Origin: Gigaspora margarita
Lineage: Eukaryota; Glomeromycota; Glomeromycetes; Diversisporales; Gigasporaceae
Reading direction: 5' to 3'
Length of the DNA stretch: 64,000 nucleotides
Assembly: GCA_009809945.1 (NCBI GenBank)
Contig: WTPW01000672.1
Location: 156,828 to 220,827 of the forward strand
This document shows positions 35,301 to 47,200 of this stretch, one piece after another. Both the position numbers and the translations under genes were made by a program. The notes under the pieces are model-generated. The model was not told where the DNA came from. It made no database searches and saw nothing but the letters and a program-made list of their open reading frames with translations. Numbering within the stretch: the first letter of the stretch is position 1; each line of letters starts with the position of its first letter.

Positions 35301-35923
35301 TCCCTTAAACTATGTAGAGTACAAATTTGTATGCTAAAATGATTTTTGATCTGTTTTTGTACATTTCTCCAAATTTTATTAAGCCATACCCCTATTTGCT
35401 AAGCTAAAATGAAAGCACATTATGTTCTAATCACTATATAATTCTTATTTCATAAAATTTTTTTATCAATACTTCAAAAATCAGTTATTTTGTATCAACC
35501 ATAATAGGATCTTTATGCCAAACTTTAATACCTAAAAGGTACTTTTACATGATACTTATAAAGATTTTTTACAATTGTCATGCAGAGTCCCTTTTATATT
35601 ATAACTTTTAAAGTTTATTAAAAATATTTTATGACCAACTTTATATAATTGATTTTTGAGGCGATGTTAAAGAGATATGATGGCTCAAATATATAGGTAA
35701 AATGATCTATTTTTTAGCTATAATGTAAATTTATACTTTCAAATCAGGTTACATAGAGTATTTCATACCATAGCTACAAATGTACTATGTAACTTAGATC
35801 TTAAAGAATCACCACAACCAATTAGAATAAAAGTTTTATAAAAAAAATTTTTCAAGCTCAATCAATTTTCTTTAAAGTATTTTAGTGTACAAATTTGTAT
35901 ACTAAACCTGATAGTTTAAGGAA
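35301..35923. mobile_element. 623-bp TA-flanked MITE
   Basis: Inverted termini TCCCTTAAACTAT and, read on the other strand, TTCCTTAAACTAT, followed by a shared ACAAATTTGTA block. TA is on both sides (35299-35300, 35924-35925). Copy A of the host repeat lacks it. Confidence 0.8.
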
Positions 35924-36310
35924 TAAACAAAAAATTATCTAATCTTGTAATACAGAGTTTGTAGATTATATTTAAACATTATCAAAATATTTTGAAAATA
36001 TTAGTTTAATGCTCTCTTGTTATAACCCAGATTACAAATCTTTTGATCTAGCTTGGTTTTCCAGATCTAAAATATTTTGAAATATTTCAAAAATATTTCA
36101 ATACCACTTTTGAAATATTTTGAAAACATTTTTGAAATATTTCGAAAACTGAAATATTTCAAATATTTTGCAAAATATTTTAAAATATATTGCAGTTAGC
36201 AAAATCTTTCAAAAAATATTGCAGGTTCGCAAGATCTTTCAAAAGATTTTGCTACTATTAATTTGCTGATGTATAAAAAAACTAATTTAATCTAAATGAA
36301 TAACTAAAGT

Positions 36311-36489
36311 AGATCCTAAAATATATATAGATAGGTCAGGTATTGTTTTGCTTATTTTTTGGAGTTTTTATGCAGAACTTTTCTATTTTTAGTAATTTTT
36401 TTACTTATTTTTGAGATTTTTCTACAGGTCTTTCTATTTTTAGTAATTTTATAATTAACCTATTCTATCTATATATATTTCAGAGTCCT
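36311..36489. mobile_element. 179-bp hAT-like MITE with 8-bp target duplication
   Basis: ACTAAAGT flanks it at 36303-36310 and 36490-36497. Ends AGATCCTAAAATATATATAG and, inverted, AGGACTCTGAAATATATATA. Same family as 51228-51403. Confidence 0.85.
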
Positions 36490-36499
36490 ACTAAAGTTA

Positions 36500-37525
36500 C
36501 AAATAGAAAAAAAAACAATAAAAACAATAGAAGTAATAACAGAACTAAAATGTTATACTATTATACTAAATTATAAAAATTATATAATATATGTTCTATT
36601 CTAAATCCATTTATATATTATATATAATATCGGTAATAATATAAAAAATTCTAAATAATACAAAAAAACTTTAATGTATAAAAAAATCTTTTAGAAAGAA
36701 TATATTATTCATTGTTTATCTTATAGAACCTGAAACTCATTCATAACTTAGTTCCAATTAGGTAGATGTATTTTTAATTTGAAAAAAGTAAATATTGTCA
36801 ATTTTTTGAAAAAGTAAGCTAGCTTTTCTATTTTTTGGCAAATTTCAAAAAGATCAAAAAGAAATATTGAAGAACCAAAACTTGTAAAGAGTATAAATTT
36901 TATGCTTTGTAAAATAATATATTTTACCAAAGTATGCTTCTGTCTAATCTTTTATAACTTTTAACAAAAAAACTTCAGAGGTTAGCTCTACTATATTTTT
37001 ATAGCAATAAAGTCTTCTATCTGGAGAGCCAAACTGACAAGAAGAGTTCTTTCTCAACTCTAGTTTAGTTTTTCTTAGTATATGATCTGAAGCTTTGTAT
37101 CTAAGTTGCTTCTAAATAAAATATTTGTAAAAAAACGATTTACTAACTCTTCCTGACGATCACTTGTACCAAAATTTTGCTAAAACAAAACCTACGTTTT
37201 CTTCAAAACTACTTTGTTAACATACTTTTTTAATTAAATTTTATTGTTCTACACCCAAATTTATATATAACTACCAAGTTTCATAGCTTTAAAAAAGATT
37301 TTAATTAAACTAAATACCTTCTCGTTAAATTAAATACCTTTTGAGTTTACTCAAAATCTGCTAAGGAAACTGGTCTTGTTCTTTAAGACAAAGTCCTCCA
37401 GCTCGCTTCCAGCTTCATTTGGACATAAAATTCATTACGAACGGCCCAATATTGACTATTTTATAGTCAAATTACTCCAAACTTCTTTTCCTATAATACT
37501 TTTTTTTTTTTTTTTTTTTTACCCC
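36500..37525. other. Intergenic, promoter-like or repeat end before the gap
   Basis: No gene is supported. The segment 37380-37500 is less A+T-rich (TTTGGACATAAAATTCATTA, CGAACGGCCCAATATTGACT) and ends in a poly-T run at the assembly gap, so it may be the edge of a repeated element. Confidence 0.35.
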
Positions 37526-38237
37526 NNNNNNNNNNNNNNNNNNNNNNNNNNNNNNNNNNNNNNNNNNNNNNNNNNNNNNNNNNNNNNNNNNNNNNNNNNN
37601 NNNNNNNNNNNNNNNNNNNNNNNNNNNNNNNNNNNNNNNNNNNNNNNNNNNNNNNNNNNNNNNNNNNNNNNNNNNNNNNNNNNNNNNNNNNNNNNNNNNN
37701 NNNNNNNNNNNNNNNNNNNNNNNNNNNNNNNNNNNNNNNNNNNNNNNNNNNNNNNNNNNNNNNNNNNNNNNNNNNNNNNNNNNNNNNNNNNNNNNNNNNN
37801 NNNNNNNNNNNNNNNNNNNNNNNNNNNNNNNNNNNNNNNNNNNNNNNNNNNNNNNNNNNNNNNNNNNNNNNNNNNNNNNNNNNNNNNNNNNNNNNNNNNN
37901 NNNNNNNNNNNNNNNNNNNNNNNNNNNNNNNNNNNNNNNNNNNNNNNNNNNNNNNNNNNNNNNNNNNNNNNNNNNNNNNNNNNNNNNNNNNNNNNNNNNN
38001 NNNNNNNNNNNNNNNNNNNNNNNNNNNNNNNNNNNNNNNNNNNNNNNNNNNNNNNNNNNNNNNNNNNNNNNNNNNNNNNNNNNNNNNNNNNNNNNNNNNN
38101 NNNNNNNNNNNNNNNNNNNNNNNNNNNNNNNNNNNNNNNNNNNNNNNNNNNNNNNNNNNNNNNNNNNNNNNNNNNNNNNNNNNNNNNNNNNNNNNNNNNN
38201 NNNNNNNNNNNNNNNNNNNNNNNNNNNNNNNNNNNNN
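37526..38237. other. Assembly gap (712 N)
   Basis: Unknown bases, flanked by poly-T on the left and a CTTTCTCT-type pyrimidine tract (38238-38337) on the right. A low-complexity sequence probably broke the assembly. Confidence 0.95.
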
Positions 38238-38597
38238 TTCTCCCTCTCTTTTTCTCTCTTCTTCTTTTTCTCTTTTCCTTTCTTTTTATCTTTTTCTCTT
38301 TCTCATTCTTTCTCTCTTTCTCTCTCTTTCTCTCTTCAATTTGTTTGATCGGCTTATATTAATTTATAGATTATTACAGGTTATCAATTTGGCAGAATCA
38401 GTTTGGGGAGTTATTTATTGGCAGGTAATTTAAAGTCATGTTTTCAAATTATTATTTTTTATTTATAAAAAAGTTAAAGATTGGATGTACTAAGATCACT
38501 TAGTAATCACCTAATTTATTTAAATTCACACATTATTAATAATAATAGTACAAAGTTTTATAGATCTTATTTTAAAATTTGAATATATTTATTATAT

Positions 38598-40849
38598 TTA
38601 TGACCAAATACTACAATACAAATTATTTCTTTTAATAAATAATAACTTGTTTATTACCTCATTTGATAGATAGCTTCTTTTAGAAGTAATTTGATTACTA
38701 GCATCAGAAAAAAGACGCTCACTTGGAACTGAAGTAGCAGGAATTAATAAATATTTACATGCTATTTTACTTAAAATAGGAAAAGAATTTTTATTTGTAT
38801 GCCACCACTCATAAATATCAGCTGATTTAGGTAAAACAGGTGCTATTGATTCATTAAAATAGTTGTTGATTTCATCTATATCATTTATTTTATTTTGATT
38901 ATTACCAGAACCAAATACTTTTCTCATAAAACGAGGAGTAGTAGTTTCTTCAGGTGGTTCTAATTCATTAGCTACAGTTGTATTTTTCTATATTTTAAAT
39001 TCATTTTGTAGTTGTTCAATTACTTGGTTTCATATTTCTTTAGACCATGTACTCATTGATTTTAATTGTGGATCCAGTATAGTAGCTATTAATCTAATAT
39101 TTTCTGAATCATCAGAACTTTCCCAGTAGCTCCACAAAGAATTATAAATGACACCTCGAAGTTTTGAGGTTACTGTATGAGGTTCGAATGGTTCTTCATT
39201 ATCATCAAGATCATCATCACTAAAATCTTCTTCTAATAACCCTTCATCTAAAGTAAAAATATAAATTATTAGTTTAATAAACTTGGTTATAAAATTAGAT
39301 ACATTTGATATAAAAAATAACTTAATATTTTACTATTAAAATTCTCTTTAATAAGATTACCATCAGCATACTCAAACTTTAATGCTTTAATGCTCGGGTT
39401 AACAACTGAAAGAGTTGTATATTGAGCTCCACTAAAATAGGTTGTTAGATCATTGAATGGCTTAAAAATTTCTACTAATTCCTCTAATAATTCCCATTCA
39501 TAATTTTTAAGCATTCGATTGTTTAATTTATTAAAATCCTTTTTAACTTCATCATTATCATCAATTTGAAGATGCAAAGTTTTGAAAAGCTATTCAATTG
39601 CTGGACACAATTTCAAAAGCCTTTTCCATATTAGATAAGAGGAATTTCAGTGGGTATTTGTGTCTTCAATAGTACACAATATAATTATTGGCTTTTCTAT
39701 TTCATCATCCTCAGTATCTGATAAGCTTTCAGGTATATATTCAAGATTAGGTCCTTGGGCAGGGTTTTTTTGCTTAAGCTTTTTTTGATTTTCCAAGTCA
39801 ATTTGTGCCTGATCAAGACATTGACTTTGTTTTGACGATCAAAAAAATTTAATAATCTTTTGGATCCATTTAGTATATGGATCTATAAATTTTAAAGCAT
39901 GAATAACAGTAAGTTGAAGTGTGTGTGCAACACAAGGTAAACATTCTACACTATTCAAACCTTTAATTGCTTTTTTTATATTTGATTCATTATCAGTTAT
40001 TGCACAAATTATTTTTCTATTTAATCCAAATTCTTCAATTTTAGATTCCAAATATTCTTTTATTTGTTCACTTGTATGTGGATATTCAAAATGTTCAATG
40101 GCTAGTAGTACATCATGCACTTCAAAGTCAGATGTTAACCAGTGAAGAGTTACACCTATATACCCATTATTAGCATGGGATGTCCATAAATCTGTAGTTA
40201 TAGAGGCGGTATTACAACTATTTTCAAGTAAGGTTTTAAGTCTTGTATAACCTTTTTAATAAGCTATATTGATATTTTTTTCTAATACATTTATTGCTTG
40301 GTGGTTCAAATGCAGGATCAAATTGCTGCATCATTTTTCTATACCCTTTTCCATTTACAGTATTAAATAGTAAAGAGTCAGTAACTAACCATTCAGTTGT
40401 AATTTGTTTTAACTCAGCTTGTTTTAATTTATTGTGTGGTATTACTTTTTTAAACATTTCATTTATATTTAACTGATGGTTTTTATTTGATTCTAGTTCC
40501 ATTTCATCTGGTCCAAAAATTCCATGTACTTGATGTAAGTGTGTTTTCATATTTCCATTGATCCATCATGTTTATATTTTTTATTACAATCAGTTTCTTT
40601 ATTTCTTTTGAGCACAATTATTTTACAAATATCTTGAGTACCTATTTCCTCAAAATACTTCCAAACATAACTGGGTTTTTTCTTAGAAACAACTGGATTA
40701 GAGATATTTACTCAGATTTTTTTTACACTTGGCTCTTCTTCAGGTTCATCCATAGCTTTTCTTCTATTTGCACTAGTAGAAGATTCAACATTTTCTTGAA
40801 TATCATCATCAGAAATATAATCAATATCATAGATATTTTCATAATCCAT
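38598..40849 (-). pseudogene. Decayed hAT-family transposase (BED zinc finger to dimerisation domain)
   Basis: Reading on the minus strand from ATG 40849, fragments in order are MDYENIYDIDYISDDD, a BED-like finger (SYVWKYFEEIG ... MKTHLHQVHG), the hAT catalytic-core block ITDNESNIKKAI...CVAHTLQLTV (39839-40120), a YEWELLEELVEIFKPFNDLT helical block (39287-39577), and the C-terminal dimerisation block (38598-38927: YEWWHTNKNSFPILSKIACK, SVPSERLFSDA). At least one frameshift occurs near 40555 and several stops interrupt it. Two stops (TGA at 39647-39649 and 39030-39032 on the minus strand) sit where tryptophan is expected. hAT transposases move DNA elements by cut-and-paste; this copy is dead. 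Terminal repeats were not identified. Confidence 0.85.
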
Positions 40850-41026
40850 TTTTTATTTGCTTTTTATTTTTTCTTTAAAAAATGTTACTATCTTTTATTA
40901 TGTTTTATTTAGAATCGAGTTCTGAAACTTTATTGAAGGTAAAATAGAAGACCTTATATACAAATTTCTTAAGCACAAGAGTTTTATCTATTTACTATAT
41001 GGCAAGATATCTTTTCTCCTTCATAT

Positions 41027-41905
41027 ATAATATTACATCATTGATGCCTATTTTCCAACACTCCCTCCTTTTTTCAATACCACTATTATTTTTTAATTAT
41101 ACTACTTCCTTATTTATAACAGTTATTTACATTTCTACAATACTTACGTGTTGTGCCAAGATTTTGCACTGCCTTTTCTATATCATATTTAATCTAAAAC
41201 CAATTCTTGTATTACCAACAATGCGGCCATAAATAAATATGGAAATAAATAATATAAGGTATACAAGTAAAACTAGAAACAGTGAATACATAGCTGAAAT
41301 AAGTAATACAGAATAAAACATTACCTATAATGATGCCCATCTTCCAACACTGCCCTTCCTTTTTAATTCTACTATTATTTTTTAATTATACTACTTCCTT
41401 ATCTATAACAGCCATTCATATTTCTACAATACTTACACCTTGTGCCAAGATTTTGCACTACCTTTTCTACATTATATCTAATCTAAACCAATTCTTATAT
41501 TACCAACTATGCAGTAAGGAATAAATATGGAAATAAATAGTATAAGGTATACAAGTGAAATTGGAAACAATGAATACACAGCCAAAATAAGTAATACAAA
41601 ATAAAACATTACCTATTATGATGCCTATCTTCCAACACTGCCCTCTCTTTTTTAATACTACTATTATTTTTAATTATACTACTTCCTTATCTATAACAGT
41701 CATTCACACTTCTACAACACTTATGCCTTGTGCCAAGATTTCATACTGCCTTTTCTACATTATAGATAATCTAAAACCAATTCTTGTATTACCAACAATA
41801 CAATAAAGAATAAATATGGAAATAAATAATATAAGGTATACAAGTGAAACTAGAATCAATGAATACACAGCTAAAATAAGTAATATGAAAAAACATTACC
41901 TATTA
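41027..41905 (+). repeat. Three tandem copies of a 288-bp unit
   Basis: Units start near 41040, 41330 and 41617, each beginning TGATGCCTAT/CCATCTTCCAAC and ending ATGAATACACAGCTAAAAT-like. Frames crossing them (MMPIFQHCP...) simply follow the repeat and are not treated as genes. Confidence 0.85.
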
Positions 41906-41907
41906 TA

Positions 41908-42130
41908 ACCAACCCATACGGGTCACCCATGTGGGTATCCTGCAGGTTGACCCACGGCTGACCCGCAGGTTGACCAATGGGTGATACGCGGGTTGACCAA
42001 TGGGTGACCCACAGGTTGACCAACAGGTGACCTGCAGGTGACCTTTAGGTTGACCACCCGGGTAGCCATAACTCAACCCGGGTCACCTGCTTACCCGCGG
42101 GTCACCCGAGTGAGACTGACCCAGGTCAGA
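41908..42130. repeat. GC-rich GGTTGACC/GGGTGACC minisatellite
   Basis: About ten imperfect units such as GGTTGACCAATGGGTGACCC, ending TGACCCAGGTCAGAACACT. The end motif is shared with 19262-19380. It lies immediately before the LINE and could be its 5' promoter-like region or an independent repeat. Confidence 0.75.
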
Positions 42131-42188
42131 ACACTAATATTACCTAAAGATGTTAATCCCCTAAACTGTAAAGCCAACAAGCAACATC

Positions 42189-44297
42189 ATTACTTTAAAA
42201 TGCCAACCCAACCAGCCTTAACAACCTGTCTTTGCCATAAATTCCATACTAATTTTATATCTAAACGCTACAGAATCACTCATCCTACTACTCCTTTTTC
42301 CTCTTCTAAGCGAACTGCAATGGATATTTTCCCAGCTATAGTTATTTCAAAACAACGCTTCAAAAAAATTACTGATCATCTTCCCAAATCTCCTATTTCC
42401 AAAAAACAACAAGAATTACAACCTATTTCACAAATCCAATCTTCTAACCTTCATACAGACCCAACTCCAGTTGCAATTATGCCCCACTCTCAACACTATC
42501 ATACATGTAATCTATGTAAAGTTAAAAACATTCCTTGTGTTCTTATTCAAGAACAGAAAGCTAGGCATGCACCAGACTACTCCAAAGCTGTGATCTTTAA
42601 AGGCTTCTTAATCCATCGTGAATGTGCTACTAATCTACAATATGTCAAACTCAAACCCATTCCCTTAACTAAGGCACTTACTCAAGAACAACGTTCTTTT
42701 TACCATTTCTACTTCTTCCATCAACTAACCAAAACAAAAAAGATCGAGCTCCTTCAAAATCTTGCCCACAGAGGTAAATTACTCAGACAAAAGCAAAGTC
42801 AACCAAAAGCTAACAAAACTGCCAGAGATACTTCCCAAGACCTTGATTGGTTTGCCAACTACCCAATTACTCAAGAAATGGAACAAACCACCAAACTAAA
42901 CACAACACTTGCCCAAAAACTTTTTAACTTCACCAAAACTCATCTCCATAGATTTACTCCAGGCCAACCAATTTGAACTACTACAGAAAAAGAACCAACT
43001 TCTAAACCTCCTCAAAAACAAAGCTTCAATTATTTACTCAAATCTATGGCTACAGAAAAACCAGACTTCCTTACAGAATTCCTCAAACAATCAAATCAAT
43101 CACTCTCTCCTGAATTCAATATTCTCCAATATGCCTACACTTCAACTTTAAAGAAACTACTCACCAAATTTACTGAACTTCTATTTACTAAACTTAACTA
43201 TGTTCATATTTTCAAATCCCATTACTCAATTCCTTCTTACACCATTGCTGACCGCAGCAAAGTAGCAATCAATTTTGCTCGATTATATCTCTTCCTTCAA
43301 AACAAATATAGAACAATTCACTATCAAAAATTTATAGAAAAACTTGATCTTCATCCACTTAGACTCTCTTTGAAATACAACTTTGAATATGATAATGCCA
43401 AAAAACCTCTTTTTAGTATTTACAACAATACCGATTCATAGTCACAGTTACTTTTAATATTCCTAAATTCAGATTCATGAACATCTTCCGTATTCCATCA
43501 CTTAAACCCTATATTAATGACTTTAACTCCTGGTTTGAAAACTTTTTTAAAGCTTATAAAAAACAAATTGTTGATATTAATGAAACCAAAACTTGCAACT
43601 ATCTTAAATACCAAATTGCAACAACACTCGCTAAAAAATGCAAAAAATACTTACCCTCTAAATATGAAATCTCAAAACCCTCCTCTCACCAAAATCATTC
43701 TTTTCAAACTACCAAAGAAGCCCTCTACCATATTCACACTTGAAAGATAAAAATTGCTCAATCCTGCCCAAGGATACTGAACACAACCTATCTAATCTAT
43801 CTACTTTCTTTTTTGACAAATCCTTCAAAACATTCCCAGCACCACCCAAAAAAGAAACTTCAACAACTACTCCTATTAACCTGGATTTTACTATCTTTAA
43901 TTNTGGAAACCAATANNNAGCAACCTTTAAAAAGGCCTTCCCAATACAAACACTAAACACATTGGCTACTAAAGCAGACCAAAAGTTTGCAAAAAACAAC
44001 AATCTAGAAATAAACCCCAAACAAACTACATACTACTTCTATTCCTACTTCAAAGCCTACATTGATGCAGCAGCTACAAATAATAATATTTCAACTCTTA
44101 AACTTGAAGAAGCTAAGAAAAAACTATTTCTCCCTCCACTAATCCTCACATACTTGCATGCATAATTAAACATTACATTGAAGCAGAGAAATTTATTATT
44201 AAACACTATAAAATTAATATTCCATCTTCTTTAGATGACTCTCTCTTCTTCTCTTCAAATTCTTCAACTTCTAACAGTTCACTTTTTCAATAACTCC
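42189..44297 (+). pseudogene. LINE ORF1 remnant
   Basis: Fragments in shifting frames: MPTQPALTTCLCHKFHTN onward, a C-x2-C...H-x3-C cluster (CNLCKVKNIP ... HRECATN, around 42500-42620), then blocks at 43046-43441 (KPDFLTEFLKQSNQ), 43477-43743 (FNSWFENFFKAYKK) and 43740-44165. ORF1 proteins of LINEs bind the element's RNA. At least three stops or shifts interrupt it and N bases lie at 43903 and 43916-43918. No stronger domain match is evident. Confidence 0.6.
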
Positions 44298-47200
44298 TTC
44301 TATAGAGAACATTAATGCAGCTACTGCTTCCAAAATAATGATGTTCTCTATTGATAATGGGCCATTTTTGGAAGAGAATGATGTAAGTAGAGCTGCAGAC
44401 ATTTAGAAGGTCCAAGGTAGTACATCACTCTTCATGTCATATAAAATTTATATATAATCATATTAAACGTTACATCATATACGTCACGTCAAACATCATA
44501 GTATATGTTCATTGATATTCCAATGTCTGCAGCTCTAGATATAAGTAGGCGGGTAGGAAAGCCTATTTACGTGAAAGAACTAATTAATGATGGTCAAACT
44601 CAATGTACAGAGCAGACTTTGGATTCTTGAACAGCCATGAAAGCTGGGCATACGGTAAGCGACTCTATAGAAGAAACTCAAAAGGTCTCAGCTTCCATTT
44701 CATCAAATCCTGCTGAGATCTCCTCTCCAAATACTTTCTTTACAACATTCAAAAAAACTACCATCCCATCTATTTTCATAAAAACCTCATCATCCAAATC
44801 AAATCTTCTTAAAGTTTTTACTTTTGAAGATTTAGACAATAACAATACATCTCCAACTACAAATACTATATTAGACAAACTTAACAATCCTCCTCCTTCT
44901 AGTTTACTCGATCTTTATGATCCTACTACATGTTATAACAAATTCTTATCCTACTACAAACTTCAACTTCTACCTTCACCTCAAACAATTGCTTCCTTTA
45001 CACAATTTATCAAATCAAACTACCCAACATTCTTTTCTGAACAATATATCAAACTTTCTGTCCAAACAAAAAACAAATACAACTCTAAAGAAGCACACAT
45101 ATACTTGCCACATGAAACATCTCTTTTACCAAATTACTCTCCACTTCCCTTCAAAAACCTTATTAACTTTCTAAATATTCCTCTTAAATCCAATTGTCCA
45201 ACAAATATACCATCTCTACAAACTTGTGAACTCTCTTTAAACCAACCCTCAATTTATCCTACACCAAATCCCTCTCTTACCTTAGAATATGCTTCAATTC
45301 CTATTAAAATTGCCTCTTTAAATATTAATGGTCTTATCCAACCAAATAAAAAACTCTCCATTCTAGAAGCTCTTAACAATAACTCTTTTGAAATTCTAGG
45401 CCTTTCTGAAACTCATCTTTTAACAAAAGAAGGAAAATTCTTTAATAATCAAATACCCAACTATACTAGCTTCTGGAGCTCTTACTCCTCTCTACACCAA
45501 GCAGATATAGGTATCTTTATTCATCACAAAATTGCAAAACATATTGTCCATACACATAACTACAATGGCCATGTCATTGGCCTTGATCTTCACTTCAAAA
45601 ATCTGGCAATACGTTTCTTACAAATTTATGTTCCTACTCAAGAGAAGAAACAACTCCGTAAAGATATCCAAGAAAATATAATTTCTCTTGCTCTAAATTC
45701 CAACTACAAACTTATTATTATAGGGGACTTTAATAGTGTTCCAAACCCAAGACTAGATCGTTCCCCAGCAAAAAAATCCTCAATACCTGAATCCCAACTT
45801 ATTAAGTTTCTTCATAGCCATCAATGCAAAGATATTTACCATTTTTTCTTCCCTAATTCTCAGAACTTCACATTCCAATGAGCCAATATCCAGAGCAGAA
45901 TAGACCAAATTTGGACTAATCTATCGATTACAAATATCAAATATACAGATATCCTCGCAGATACTATACTCGAATCAGACCATAAAATAATAACCTTAGA
46001 AATCTCAATTATAATCAACAAGCCTAAACCTTATAAGCAACAAAAAAGAAAATGCTTTCTTTGGAAAAACTGCTCTAAATCAACTATTCAAAACTATTCT
46101 ATTCAAACTACATGCAATCTCAAACATATCTCTCCTAAAATTTAGTCAATTTCAAACCAAAATCAGCTCAATCTTACTTGGAACCAAATACGCAAAGCTT
46201 TAACTAAAGCAGCTACCAAACATATTCCCTTTAAGAAAATCAAAACAATTAAAGAAATTCAAGACACTTCCTCTTCTAAACAATCACTATTATATTATAG
46301 ATACAAGCAAATCCAATTTCTCAAAAACTATTTTTAATCACCCAACTTCCCAAACCTTCTCAACAAATACCAAACCCAATATCCTGACAACTCTCTACAA
46401 ACCAATCTCCCAAACCTTCTCCAAATCAAAAATAAATTTTAACTTATCAAAACCGCACTAAATTATCAATATCAACAAAACTTATATAACGAAATTAAAC
46501 AAAAAATAGAAAACAGAGACAAAACCTATACAGACTTCCCCAAACTTTTCTACAAAAAAATACTCGAAAAATATAACAATATCAATATTGATCGCCTCCT
46601 AATTAACAATACCCTCCTCACAGAGTGAAGTGAAATTTCAGAGCAAATACAAAACCATTTTTCAGAATACTTTTCTGAAAAACCTCTTCAACCAATCCCT
46701 GCTGACCTAAACCAACTTTATCAACCACATCCAGAACTCGAACCTCTCTTCAACGACTTATTCAAAACAATCACAGATCAGGAATAGTCAGAAACAATTT
46801 CTAATCTTCCAAACCAAATAGCAGCTGGCCCTTCTAAAATATGCTACGAGCATATTAAACATGCTAGCCCTACAGCACAATGTATTTTCAGATCTCTTAT
46901 TAATAAATGTCTCCAATTGCAAAAAATACCAACAGAATGGAAATCTTCAAACATTTTCCTTATTCCAAAAAATCCAACTGGAACTTTGCACTTAACCAAG
47001 TTTGACCAATCTCTATTATTGAGCCCTTTAAATAAGTCTTTACAAAAATCTTTAACAGCCACCAGGACAAAATAATTTCAACAAACAACCTTCTTTCTAA
47101 TTTAAATTTCGCAGCTACTAAAAACTCTTCAACACATATACCAATTCAAATTTTACGATACTATTTCAAGACATGTCTAAAACATTTGATAGAATTAATA

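Larger units (their letters stand above)
29640..36260. repeat. Dispersed repeat, copy B (with large insertions)
   Basis: Homologous to copy A (16975-20430). It is split by the foldback element at 30981-35128 and the MITE at 35301-35923. Host sequence TTCTTGCAAA..., GTGCTGAAGAAGTTAG and TTCTTGTAAAGTGCT continues across the first insertion. Confidence 0.65.

Noticed and set aside
37376..38362. 328-codon frame spanning the N gap
   Set aside because: Most of it is unknown sequence and the rest is poly-T and CTTT low complexity.
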